Of a stretch of 64,000 bases of DNA, positions 56,506 through 64,000 are shown piece by piece. The position numbers and the translations under genes are program-made. The DNA is from Candidatus Gastranaerophilales bacterium. GTDB lineage: Bacteria > Cyanobacteriota > Vampirovibrionia > Gastranaerophilales > Gastranaerophilaceae. Each line of letters starts with the position of its first letter. Positions within the stretch are counted from its first letter, which is position 1. The DNA lies in assembly GCA_944322885.1 (NCBI GenBank), contig CALUQH010000024.1, forward strand, positions 37,698 through 101,697. The letters run 5' to 3'. Under the pieces are notes generated by a model. It saw nothing but the letters and a program-made list of their open reading frames with translations, made no database searches and was not told where the DNA came from.

Positions 56506-57429
56506 ATGATAAAATTTTATGAATCAATTTCAAAATTTCTGCAATTTTTAATAAATGTATTATTTGTTTTGCAGATTGTTCTGATGATTCTTGTATTTTT
56601 GACCGCATCATACTGGTTTTTTGATTTGATAAATTCCGATATTTTTAGTTTTGCACAGCCAATTGCTGATTCCATAACCGATTTTGTAAGAATTTTTTAT
56701 GACAGAGAAGTTCAGGTAGGCGGAGTATATATTGACGGAACGCTTCTTTTATTTGATTTAATTTCACTCGTTTTTGTGTATTTGGTTTCTAAAGTAAAGT
56801 ATTACATATATAGAGCTATCGACTCAGTAAATATCCAAATAAAACAAGTTAAATCAAAAATGGAAGAACAATTTAATAAAGAATTGCAAAAAGAAGTTGA
56901 AATGAATATAAAAAAAGCTAATAATGTTGCGGTTCTTGTTCGTTTTACAGCAAAAAATCTTATGGTAGATGCAGCCTGGGGCGGGAATCCTGATGACGGG
57001 GTGCAGGAAACTGAGGATGAAGCATTCAAACTATTTTATGCGTCTCTAAAGAATTTGCCGGGATGCAAGTTTGCAAAAACAGATGATAAGATGCTTATTA
57101 TTTTAAATGATTTTAACAAAGTTGATAATTTACTTTCTTATATAGAAATATCTATTAATCGTATTACTGCTGATATGAGAAAGAAAAAATGGCTTGTATA
57201 CGGGAATATTGCAGTAGATGTCTATGACAATACCGCCAATTTTAAAAAAGATGTTTATCCTGTTTTGGAACGTTTGCTATCAATAAAACATAAAAATGAG
57301 CCGCTTTGTCTCGGAAATTTTTCAATACGCTATAAACTCCAGCCTAATCCTGCATTTAACCTGTTTATGAAGGGACGGTATAATTTAGGACAGGAATACG
57401 AAGTATGGGTTTTAGTTAAGAAAAATTAA
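56506..57429 (+). CDS. Membrane protein with cytoplasmic domain, unknown
   Basis: 307 residues: membrane helices at about 13-40 (FLINVLFVLQIVLMILVFLTASYWFF) and 80-97 (LLLFDLISLVFVYLVSK), a charged coiled coil (IQIKQVKSKMEEQFNKELQKE, about 106-138), then a C-terminal alpha/beta domain of 165 residues (NVAVLVRFTAKNLM, KTDDKMLIILNDF, RITADMRKKKWLVYGN). The last region has the spacing of class III cyclase/GGDEF-fold domains but no GGDEF or cyclase metal residues that I can place. Follows panC by 7 bases, likely co-transcribed. Confidence 0.5.
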   Translation: MIKFYESISKFLQFLINVLFVLQIVLMILVFLTASYWFFDLINSDIFSFAQPIADSITDFVRIFYDREVQVGGVYIDGTLLLFDLISLVFVYLVSKVKYYIYRAIDSVNIQIKQVKSKMEEQFNKELQKEVEMNIKKANNVAVLVRFTAKNLMVDAAWGGNPDDGVQETEDEAFKLFYASLKNLPGCKFAKTDDKMLIILNDFNKVDNLLSYIEISINRITADMRKKKWLVYGNIAVDVYDNTANFKKDVYPVLERLLSIKHKNEPLCLGNFSIRYKLQPNPAFNLFMKGRYNLGQEYEVWVLVKKN

Positions 57430-57436
57430 CCTGCTC

Positions 57437-57463
57437 TTGATTTTTAATTTGTTTTCATATAAT
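57437..57463 (+). promoter_or_regulatory. Promoter of rplJ-rplL
   Basis: TTGATT (57437-57442) and TATAAT (57458-57463) with a 15-base spacer, just before the L10 leader. Confidence 0.45.
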
Positions 57464-57477
57464 ATAAATTTATAACC

Positions 57478-57720
57478 GCAGACAGTTAGCGGGGGTGGGG
57501 CGGAATAAACAAGCCTCGGGACTTTAAAAAGTTTTTTATCCCCCTTAATAAACCAGCTAACCGAGGTGAAACAGTCGAAATATAATAAATTGATTTGTTA
57601 ACCTGTTAGATTTTGCGGTCTGAATATTAAAGAAGCAAAATCTTTTTTAGTATTCGGGTAACAAAAAAAGGTCGATAAATGTCTTTTTTAAGACGAATGA
57701 ATACTGGCAAAGGAGCTAAA
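57478..57720 (+). promoter_or_regulatory. Ribosomal protein L10 leader with attenuator
   Basis: Long non-coding leader before rplJ. GTTAGC-GGGGG (57485-57495) pairs with CCCCC (57540-57544) and GCTAAC (57556-57561), and CCTCGG (57514) can pair with CCGAGG (57561), a kinked multi-stem as in known L10 leaders that bind the L10-L7/L12 complex. Further on, AGATTTTGC (57608-57616) and GCAAAATCT (57635-57643) with a run of T form an intrinsic terminator, so feedback would work by attenuation. A small hairpin GTC/GAC (57680-57694) comes before the ribosome site aaaggag. Confidence 0.7.
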
Positions 57721-57721
57721 C

Positions 57722-58243
57722 ATGGCAACAAAAGCTTTTAAATCTGAAAAAATAGATGCTATAAAAGCAAAAGCAGAAAAAGCCCAGGTAGCTATTTTAA
57801 CAGAGTATAAAGGTTATACTGTAGAAGAAATTACCAATTTGAGAAGAAGCCTCCAAAAAGACGGCGGCGATTATATGGTAACTAAAAATACTCTTGCTAA
57901 AATTGCTTTAAAGGGTACTGATTTTGAAGTTCTTACTGATTCTTTAACAGGACCTGTCGCTATTGCGTTTGGTTTTGAAGATCAAGTAAGTCCTGCAAAA
58001 GCAGTTGCAAAATTTATTAAAGACACCAAAAAAGGTGCTATTTTAGGCGGTGCTTTAGACGGTAAATTGTTAACGGCTAAAGAAGCAGAAGCATTATCAA
58101 AAATGCCTTCAAAAGAAGAACTTATTGCAAAAATTCTCGGTTCTATCAACTCACCTGCTTCTGGCATCGTTGGATCTATCAATGCAGTTATGTCACAGCT
58201 TACAAGAACTATGGCTGCTGTTAGAGATCAGAAAACCGCATAA
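57722..58243 (+). CDS. rplJ: 50S ribosomal protein L10
   Basis: 173 residues. KAEKAQVAILTEYKGYTVEEITNLR, DYMVTKNTLAKIALKGTDFE and TGPVAIAFGFEDQVSPAKAVAKF are typical of the L10 N-terminal rRNA-binding domain; the C-terminal helix (IVGSINAVMSQLTRTMAAVRDQK) binds L7/L12 dimers. Start after aaaggag. Unusually, rplK/rplA and rpoB are not in the flanks. Confidence 0.96.
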   Translation: MATKAFKSEKIDAIKAKAEKAQVAILTEYKGYTVEEITNLRRSLQKDGGDYMVTKNTLAKIALKGTDFEVLTDSLTGPVAIAFGFEDQVSPAKAVAKFIKDTKKGAILGGALDGKLLTAKEAEALSKMPSKEELIAKILGSINSPASGIVGSINAVMSQLTRTMAAVRDQKTA

Positions 58244-58288
58244 GTTTTTTAATGTATTAAACTAAAACAATTTAAAAGGAGAAAAATA

Positions 58289-58666
58289 ATGAGTAACGTA
58301 GAAACTATTTTAGAATCAATCGAAAAATTGACTTTATTGGAAGCAGCTGAATTAGTAAAAGCTATGGAAGAAAAATTCGGCGTATCTGCAGCAGCTCCTG
58401 TAGCAGTTGCAGCAGCAGCTCCTGCAGCAGCAGGTGAAGCAGCAGCTGATGAAGCTTCTGAAGTATCTGTAATCTTGGCATCAGCTGGTGCTAACAAAAT
58501 CGCTGTATTGAAAGAAGTTAGAACTATCACCGGTCTTGGCTTGAAAGAAGCTAAAGATTTAGTAGACGGTGCACCGAAACCTATTAAAGAAGGTGTTAAA
58601 AAAGAAGATGCTGAAGCTATTAAAAAACAGCTTGAAGCAGCTGGCGCTACTGTTGAAATCAAGTAG
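58289..58666 (+). CDS. rplL: 50S ribosomal protein L7/L12
   Basis: 125 residues. N-terminal dimerisation helices ([20 protein letters not shown]), an Ala-rich hinge (about 40-62), then the C-terminal factor-binding domain [45 protein letters not shown]. Stalk protein of the ribosome. Follows rplJ after 45 bases; terminator 23 bases past the stop. Confidence 0.96.
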   Translation: MSNVETILESIEKLTLLEAAELVKAMEEKFGVSAAAPVAVAAAAPAAAGEAAADEASEVSVILASAGANKIAVLKEVRTITGLGLKEAKDLVDGAPKPIKEGVKKEDAEAIKKQLEAAGATVEIK

Positions 58667-58688
58667 TAACAGGTTAATTCCTAAAAAT

Positions 58689-58717
58689 AAAAAACCTCTC
58701 TGCCTGAGAGGTTTTTT
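58689..58717. terminator. Bidirectional terminator after rplL and the nuclease gene
   Basis: AAAAAACCTCTC / GAGAGGTTTTTT perfect stem with a TGCCT loop; it touches the convergent nuclease stop at 58716. Confidence 0.85.
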
Positions 58718-59384
58718 ATTTTATACAAATCTTTTTGTATTCGCAAAAATCACATTGAGCTGTATATTCGGCTTCTTCCGGAAATTGAGCATTTGTGATT
58801 TTATCACAAATTTCAATCAACATTTTTTCATATTCCTGTTCTTTTTCCAAAGAAAAATCTATTAAGACATTTTGGTTATTTTTTAAATCAATGTATACAA
58901 ATTTAATATTGTATGCGTCACCCTGCACTTGTTTCAGGGGCTGATTTTTTAGTAATTTTGATGTGCACAGCAGATAAACCATAGTTTGATAATCGTATTC
59001 GGGATTTTTAGGAGTTGAGCCGGTTTTGTAATCAAGAATATAATAATTTTTTTCATCTTTCATCAGGGCGTCTAATCTTCCGCCAATCCAGTAATCTCCG
59101 ATTTTGCAGGAAAGGTTATATTCTGAGTTTATGTAATTTTTTTGAAAAAATTCGTTTTGTTTAAGATGCTCCCAGGTCAGTTTTTCTTCACAATTCAAAG
59201 CTTTTTCCATTTTGGTTATATCATCTCCGCGAAGATAATAGTTTGCGAGTGCGTGAACCTTTTTCCCTTTTTCAAAAAGACTGATTTTTTGCGGCATTGA
59301 AATCTTTTGTATATATTTAAAATAGTATTTTTTAGGACAGGTTTTAAAGGTTTTGAGCATATTGGGAGAAAAGCTATTCATCAT
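58716..59384 (-). CDS. RecB-family PD-(D/E)XK nuclease with Fe-S cysteines
   Basis: 222 residues. NSFSPNMLKTFKTCPKKYYFKY is the usual N-terminus, His44 in KKVHALANYY, Asp105 in GGRLDALM, D118-Y-K120 in YILDYKTG and Gln133 in YQTMVYLL give the PD-(D/E)XK motifs. Cys16 with Cys211, Cys214 and Cys220 (CDFCEYKKIC) are the four ligands of an Fe-S cluster, as in the AddB C-terminus and Cas4. A start-stop overlap of 11 bases with the double helicase suggests that it is the nuclease of that complex. It holds a possible inserted repeat (58917-58940) encoding KQVQGD. Confidence 0.85.
   Translation of the reverse strand: MMNSFSPNMLKTFKTCPKKYYFKYIQKISMPQKISLFEKGKKVHALANYYLRGDDITKMEKALNCEEKLTWEHLKQNEFFQKNYINSEYNLSCKIGDYWIGGRLDALMKDEKNYYILDYKTGSTPKNPEYDYQTMVYLLCTSKLLKNQPLKQVQGDAYNIKFVYIDLKNNQNVLIDFSLEKEQEYEKMLIEICDKITNAQFPEEAEYTAQCDFCEYKKICIK
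58917..58940 (-). repeat. Short palindromic element inside the nuclease gene
   Basis: CACCCTGCACTTGTTTCAGGG is close to a widespread bacterial palindrome (CCCTGAACTTGTTTCAGGG type), as I recall it; it is in frame and encodes PLKQVQGD, which has no counterpart in other RecB-type nucleases that I know of. One mismatch in the arms. Confidence 0.45.
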
Positions 59385-62300
59385 ATACCTCCGTACAATC
59401 CAGAATTTCCGAAAAAATCAAGTTCGGTTCTTGTTCAATAATCTTTTCAAATGATTTAACCTTGCGGCTTGTTGTAAAATAAAGATGTTTTTTGGCTCTT
59501 GTGATTGCGACATAAAGCAGCCTTAAATTCTCTGACACAAGCTCCTGTTTCATGTCAAATTCTGTTTTAGGTTTGTAATCTGTATTTAGCCGCTTAAGAT
59601 TTTCCATAAAATCAGAAGATTTGAGTTTAATTTGTTCAAAATCAATAGTTAAATTTTTTTCGGACATTTCGGGAATAAATACATAATCAAACTCATCTCC
59701 TTTAGATTTATGCATTGTCATAACCTGAACTTTTCCGGCAATATATTCTTTGCTGCTTTCTTCTTCTTCGGAGAAAAATTTAAATCCGCTGAGAGAAGGC
59801 TTTTTCGCCAATTCTCCCAAACGCTCGACAAGTATCGGGAATTCTTTATAGTTTATGCTCAATCTTTTTATAAGAGTTGAAATAAGGTATACATTAGATT
59901 TTTCTATTTCTGATGAAAAATAGTGCAGTCCTATTTTTATTGCAAGTTCATCCGGCGTGAGATGCGGGAATGACAGCCAGTAGGTTAAATCCCAATAGAA
60001 CTGTGTAAGATAAGGATTTTCGATATCATCGCAGTTTGTTTGTATAAACGGGTTTTCAAACTCCCTTATTTCAAGTCCGAGCCGCTGCTTATAAAAACCC
60101 ATTTCTGCAAGGATTTCATAGTTATCTGCAATAATATTGTTATCAAAAGGATGAATAATCATTTGCATAATTGCAAAGATTGTTTTAAAGATTGATTTCT
60201 GTTCAAGGGATTCGCTTCTTGTAATAGTTTTTAATCCGCTGTTATTAATAAAGTTCATCCACTGGGCAACCTGATAATTATTTCTTAAAAGTATTCCGAT
60301 TGTACATTTTTCATCTTTGGAAAGAGCTGATTTAATCTCTTTTAATATGTAGTTTCTTTCTTCGAGCGGCTTTTCAAAGATTATAGAATGCAGAGCATTT
60401 TCGGATAAAGGATTTTTTCCCTCAACAGGATGCATAAATATTTTGTAAAATGCATTTTTAGTTTCCTGCCGTTGTTCTGCCCATTTTACAAGATTATTAG
60501 CAAGAGTCCAAACATCTTTTGTACAGCGTTGGGAGCAATCCATACTTACGTCGGTGCTTTCTTGTATAAATTTTCTGAACCCTTCCACATCGGCGTTTGA
60601 AAAAGTTGTTGTAATCGCCTGATTTATATCCCCGCAGCGAATTAAATTTTTGTGTTTTCCGCTTAAGAGATTGATTAACCGTTGTTGAATAGATGAGGAA
60701 TCCTGAGCTTCATCCTCAATAATATAATGACAGATATCCTGATAATATTCTCGGATATCGGCATTTTCTTCCAGCAGTTTAACTGATGATGTAAGCATAT
60801 CATCGTAATCTATCAAATTTGATTCTCTTAAAACTCTTTGGTATTCATCGAAAAATGTTTGAAATTTTTGAATTTTATTGTCTGTCGGATTGTTAAATTG
60901 TCCGTTCCCGATTTTAAATACGGAAATTCCTCTGTCAAATTCATCCGTTTCAGATTTTTTTAATTTGAGTTTGGTTGAAATTTCTCTTATTATTCTTGTT
61001 CTTTGCGTGTCATCGCATATTTCAAAATCTGATGACAGCCCTAATCTTTCATAATTGCCGTTTTCTTTTAAAATTCTCAAAGCAAGCCCGTGTATTGTGC
61101 TGATATTAGGAATTTGTGATGAGTTTTGCCTGATATTTTTAATTCTGTCGCGGAAATTTCTTGCGGCGGATTCCATATAAGTCATAACAAATATATTTTC
61201 AGGATTTATCCCTTTATCAAGAAGTTTTAGAATAAGAGCAAGTAATATTGTTGTTTTTCCGGCACCCGGAACAGCTGAAATTGCCATCTGCCCGTGTTCA
61301 TATTCAAGTACTGGCTTTTGATCATCACGCGGAATAATTTTGAAAGCTCCTGCGTCATTGCGGACTTGTTCCTTAATCTCTTCGACTTTTATATATTCTT
61401 CAATTCCTCCGAAGTTTTCAATTCCGTTTCCGTCAAACAGGCTTGAATAAGTGTAAACATGTTCTGATGCGCAAAGGGTAAGTTTTCTTAAAATCCTTGC
61501 TGTTTTATCTTTGGAAAGCTGGATATTATCATCAATTGTGTATTCATCTTTTGCCCATCCGCGCTGAAACACCCATGCATTATATAAAGGTCCGGTGTCG
61601 CTTTTAATCCATTCGTCGCTTGAGATATCCAACCAGAATTGATATTTGGTTTTAATTTGATTATCAATGATTTTTTGCGGAGTTGAAATTACAATATCAT
61701 TGTCCGAAATTTCAAGGGTTGAATACGGATTTTCCGCAATAATTGAATTTTCAATCTGGGTTATAATATCTTCCTGTCTGTTTTCAAATTCTTTCCCGAG
61801 TACATTTTCAAAATCCTGAAGCTGTTTTATAAAAAAGTTAAACTTATTCATTTCAACAGAATTTACATAATAAAATCTGGCAAGCTCATTGTAAATATCA
61901 TATACTTTTTCTGATAACTTAGATTTGCTTGATTTTAATACTTCAATCAGATCTTTAAATTTTTTGTATCTGCCTGTGTATTCCTCTAAATTAAATTCAA
62001 ACGGGATTAATTCGTTATTCTGCTCAAAGTTTTCCAAAATGTCTTTACAGTATTTAACCGGAATTCCCAAAAATTCTGAAAGGACAACTCTGAGTTCAAA
62101 CTCTGTAACTTTAAACCCGCTGTTAATTTTTAATATTGTTAAAACAGATTTTACAAGCCTGTTTTGTATAAGCTTTTCACTGCCGGAGAGAAAAAGTAAA
62201 TTCGGACGCAGGTTTTCATTCAAAGAGAATTTGAGCATGTCATCTACAACAGGTGTAATTATAGAAATGTCAGACGGCTTTATATTCTTTTCCAGGAGTT

Positions 62301-63237
62301 CATTGATTTTGCAGACGGCAGTTTCTATCATGGATGCTCTCTTTGATGGCGACTGAATAGAAAAATTTTGTAAAGTGCCGGTTTCCACTCCGGTAATATT
62401 AGAAAATAAAGTTTCTGCGTCAATGGAAAGTTTATTTGTTGATTGAATTTTTTCTGCTTTTTGTTTAAATAATTCCTCAAATTTCCACACTGCAGTTTTG
62501 TCTGCACTTAAATACCCTGCCCTGCTTGCTCCTTTTTCGTCAAATCCGATAAACACATTTTTTAACTGCGGAGCTAAGTGTGAAATAAAATCAAAACATA
62601 CAGGAGTGATTTCATCACCGTCATCCAATATAAGATATTTTATTTTTTTGAAGTAGTTTGTGTTTTTATAAATATAATTAAAAACAAGAGTTTGTCTGAG
62701 GTAATCGAAATCTCTAAGAGCGAGAGTGTCAGCAAGCAGTTTTTTTAATGTTTTTTTTGCATCATCCGCAAAACTTTCACCTAAAACGCGTGAGCGCCAT
62801 TCAACTTCTTCATCGGATAAATTGTTTTGTACAATTAGAGAATATCTTCTAAACAGCTGATGTAAAAGTGATTTTTTTGAATTGTAGCCTTTAAAAGGAA
62901 TTTCTTTCAAAATATCTTTTAAAAGAAATTGCGATACTTCTAAACCTGTCATATTAGGAAGGATTGACGGCTTGTTAAAAGGATTAATATTCTCAACAAA
63001 AGCCCAGTTATCGTTAATTGTGTTATAAACAAGAGAAAAGAATGAATGTACGTTTAATTTCTCTATAGAATCAATTTTTAATAATTCTAAAGTTTTGTTT
63101 ATGAAGTTTTGTTTAAGGTTTGAATTTTGAACAAGAACCAAAATTTCAGAAGAACTTATGCCGGTATTTAAAAGATTTGCATAGCTTTTTATCAGAAAAT
63201 CAGTCTTATTAGTGGATAAATCACCCGAAATTAACAT
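59374..63237 (-). CDS. Double SF1 helicase: inactive AddB-like half fused to active UvrD/AddA-like half
   Basis: 1,287 residues. Residues 1-640 have a UvrD-like layout with decayed motifs: SGDLSTNKTDFL (Asn in place of the P-loop Gly), LILDDGDEITP instead of DExxD, and VFIGFDEKGASR for the GDPDQ-type motif. Residues 640-1287 hold an intact helicase: Walker A VPGAGKT (656-662), DEAQD at 842-846, CGDINQAITTTF (868-879), VMTMHKSKGDEFDYVF (1172-1187) and YVAITRAKKHLYF. AddAB and RecBCD carry two helicase subunits plus a nuclease; here two are in one chain with the nuclease in the next gene, so a rearranged end-processing machine for double-strand break repair is likely. Confidence 0.8.
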   Translation of the reverse strand: MLISGDLSTNKTDFLIKSYANLLNTGISSSEILVLVQNSNLKQNFINKTLELLKIDSIEKLNVHSFFSLVYNTINDNWAFVENINPFNKPSILPNMTGLEVSQFLLKDILKEIPFKGYNSKKSLLHQLFRRYSLIVQNNLSDEEVEWRSRVLGESFADDAKKTLKKLLADTLALRDFDYLRQTLVFNYIYKNTNYFKKIKYLILDDGDEITPVCFDFISHLAPQLKNVFIGFDEKGASRAGYLSADKTAVWKFEELFKQKAEKIQSTNKLSIDAETLFSNITGVETGTLQNFSIQSPSKRASMIETAVCKINELLEKNIKPSDISIITPVVDDMLKFSLNENLRPNLLFLSGSEKLIQNRLVKSVLTILKINSGFKVTEFELRVVLSEFLGIPVKYCKDILENFEQNNELIPFEFNLEEYTGRYKKFKDLIEVLKSSKSKLSEKVYDIYNELARFYYVNSVEMNKFNFFIKQLQDFENVLGKEFENRQEDIITQIENSIIAENPYSTLEISDNDIVISTPQKIIDNQIKTKYQFWLDISSDEWIKSDTGPLYNAWVFQRGWAKDEYTIDDNIQLSKDKTARILRKLTLCASEHVYTYSSLFDGNGIENFGGIEEYIKVEEIKEQVRNDAGAFKIIPRDDQKPVLEYEHGQMAISAVPGAGKTTILLALILKLLDKGINPENIFVMTYMESAARNFRDRIKNIRQNSSQIPNISTIHGLALRILKENGNYERLGLSSDFEICDDTQRTRIIREISTKLKLKKSETDEFDRGISVFKIGNGQFNNPTDNKIQKFQTFFDEYQRVLRESNLIDYDDMLTSSVKLLEENADIREYYQDICHYIIEDEAQDSSSIQQRLINLLSGKHKNLIRCGDINQAITTTFSNADVEGFRKFIQESTDVSMDCSQRCTKDVWTLANNLVKWAEQRQETKNAFYKIFMHPVEGKNPLSENALHSIIFEKPLEERNYILKEIKSALSKDEKCTIGILLRNNYQVAQWMNFINNSGLKTITRSESLEQKSIFKTIFAIMQMIIHPFDNNIIADNYEILAEMGFYKQRLGLEIREFENPFIQTNCDDIENPYLTQFYWDLTYWLSFPHLTPDELAIKIGLHYFSSEIEKSNVYLISTLIKRLSINYKEFPILVERLGELAKKPSLSGFKFFSEEEESSKEYIAGKVQVMTMHKSKGDEFDYVFIPEMSEKNLTIDFEQIKLKSSDFMENLKRLNTDYKPKTEFDMKQELVSENLRLLYVAITRAKKHLYFTTSRKVKSFEKIIEQEPNLIFSEILDCTEVYDE

Positions 63238-63388
63238 TCATACTCCTTACAAAAATAATTGTATCATGAACAATAAAAAAATTATTTTGTCCTCATCCTA
63301 ACGAACTATTGCATTTTTTTTTACATTCTACTATTATATAAGCATAAACGGAGATGTAAGATATACAAGTAAATGCATGGAGGTTAGT

Positions 63389-63595
63389 ATGCAAGAATTA
63401 CAAGAACAAATCGGACAATCAGCAGGTCAAATCTACAACTATTTGAACAATAACGGAGAATCTTCATTCTCTAAAATGAAAAAAGAATTAGACCTTAAAG
63501 GAAACTTCGCAGATTTAGGTCTTGGCTGGTTGGCTAGAGAAGACAAAGTTGAAATTTCTAAAAAAGGAACTTCAGTAAGTGTAAGACTTAAATAG
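63389..63595 (+). CDS. Small winged-helix protein (DUF2582 type)
   Basis: 68 residues: ELQEQIGQSAGQIYNYLNNNG, SSFSKMKKELDLKGNFADLGLGWLAREDKVEI and a wing ending VSVRLK. The layout matches DUF2582 winged-helix proteins of unknown target. Start ATG at 63389 has ggagg 5 bases before; upstream in-frame codon at 63377 is not needed. Promoter-like sequence (tattat near 63338) lies upstream. Confidence 0.75.
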   Translation: MQELQEQIGQSAGQIYNYLNNNGESSFSKMKKELDLKGNFADLGLGWLAREDKVEISKKGTSVSVRLK

Positions 63596-63624
63596 TAATT
63601 AATTTTACGTAAACAAGACATTTT

Positions 63625-63653
63625 AAAAAAGCTCCCATTTCGGGAGCTTTTTT
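63625..63653 (+). terminator. Terminator of the small winged-helix gene
   Basis: AAAAAAGCTCCC / GGGAGCTTTTTT perfect stem with a 5-base loop. Confidence 0.85.
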
Positions 63654-63674
63654 AATGTATATAAAAATAAAAAG

Positions 63675-63700
63675 AGCTTCTAATAAATCAGAAGCTTTTA
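63675..63700. terminator. Second hairpin (tandem terminator)
   Basis: AGCTTCT (63675-63681) and AGAAGCT (63690-63696) with flanking A and T tracts, 22 bases after the first terminator. Confidence 0.5.
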
Positions 63701-64000
63701 AAATTTTAGTGATTTCTCGTGTAAAAGGTTAGTAGGTAGAAAGTGTAGTAGGTAGTGTGAAAATTTATTAATTATTGCTTTTGCAATTTATTTATCTCTT
63801 ATATATTAATAAAGTATTTCTAGAGTATATAATTGCGTTATATTTGATATATTTTAACAAAACTTTACATAATAAATATTATTAGAAGTTAATAAGTCGT
63901 TAAGACGATAAGACGTAAAGTCATAACGGTGCGCTAAAGCGCACGTAAAATATAATAATCTGCACTTAATGAAACATCGTCAAAGCGGATGCTGTTTGAG
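63701..64000. other. Gene-free end of window with small repeats
   Basis: No reading frame with a start and ribosome site. It holds a direct repeat TAGTAGGTAG (63730-63739 and 63746-63755, 16-base period) and a palindrome GTGCGC-TAAA-GCGCAC (63929-63944) preceded by AAGACG repeats. The next gene is probably beyond the edge. Confidence 0.4.

Noticed and set aside
57478..57720. Riboswitch for a metabolite
   Set aside because: Position before rplJ and the pairing pattern fit an L10 autoregulatory leader better than any metabolite riboswitch I can recognise.
58249..58662. Reverse-strand frame over rplL (Ala/Ser-rich)
   Set aside because: Mirrors the Ala-rich hinge codons of rplL, which is certain on the other strand.
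63701..64000. CRISPR-like array at the window end (direct repeat TAGTAGGTAG)
   Set aside because: Only two copies of 10 bases with a 6-base gap; no spacers, no cas genes.

Overview
The window is AT-rich DNA of a Gram-negative-type bacterium: it has an RND efflux pump with a TolC-like channel, Tat proteins, type IV prepilin-like proteins and a LmeA-like envelope protein. The prepilin helices (FTLAEVLITLGIIGVVA type), a GH57 glycogen branching enzyme, a flagellin-like protein that starts GLAASQARFL, and the short intergenic spaces all fit an uncultured gut lineage of the Melainabacteria/Vampirovibrionia (order Gastranaerophilales type). That assignment is inference from protein style; no rRNA gene is present.

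Layout. 1-2.4 kb: end of a phage block (portal, cut by the window edge, then terminase), followed by a gene-poor structured stretch with several inverted repeats (2.4-2.7 kb) and a small membrane protein. 3.1-4.8 kb: a flagellin-like protein. 4.9-14.2 kb: secA-ychF, a giant GH13 amylase-like protein on the minus strand, and ahcY. 14.2-16.2 kb: a glycosyltransferase and a TerC/DUF475 membrane protein. 16.3-18.8 kb: two prepilin-like genes, both broken by a run of ten G in the leader peptide. 18.9-26.5 kb: prfA-ylxR-infB, then a third prepilin-like gene with an 11-nt tract (reading frame intact) on the opposite strand, then rbfA-truB and envelope genes. 26.5-29.1 kb: a regulator made of four winged helices, a ribbon-helix-helix protein, and a second glycosyltransferase. 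29.2-32.7 kb: pyrH-frr-cdsA-rnc-rpe.

33.6-41.2 kb: a long minus-strand operon: exported flavodoxin, Tat-signal aldo/keto reductase with Fe-S centres, a NapH/NapG-like membrane ferredoxin with an internal twin-arginine motif, TatA, TatC, LarB, LarC (N-terminal part only), a fused nickel transporter NikMN and LarE. It joins Tat export, an extracytoplasmic electron chain and nickel-pincer cofactor synthesis. 41.2-47.2 kb: a three-gene RND efflux operon. 47.3-50.4 kb: small genes, tRNA-Asp, and the branching enzyme. 50.6-58.7 kb: rpsT, pxpA, a membrane-anchored YvcK, panB, panC and rplJ-rplL with an L10-type attenuator leader. 58.7-63.2 kb: a RecB-family nuclease and a double-helicase fusion resembling a rearranged AddAB system.

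The most interesting signal is a set of G-rich tracts with shared flanks at the 5' ends of four surface-type genes. Three are pure 10-11 nt runs in prepilin leaders where one nucleotide decides whether the pilin is made; in all three, 11 nt is the in-frame length. The fourth is interrupted and lies in a glycosyltransferase. This looks like a coordinated phase-variable pilin system built on a repeated DNA motif. Other notable items are the Tat/nickel-pincer operon, the tandem helicase, the four-wHTH regulator and an N-terminal F-x-G motif shared by three unrelated proteins.
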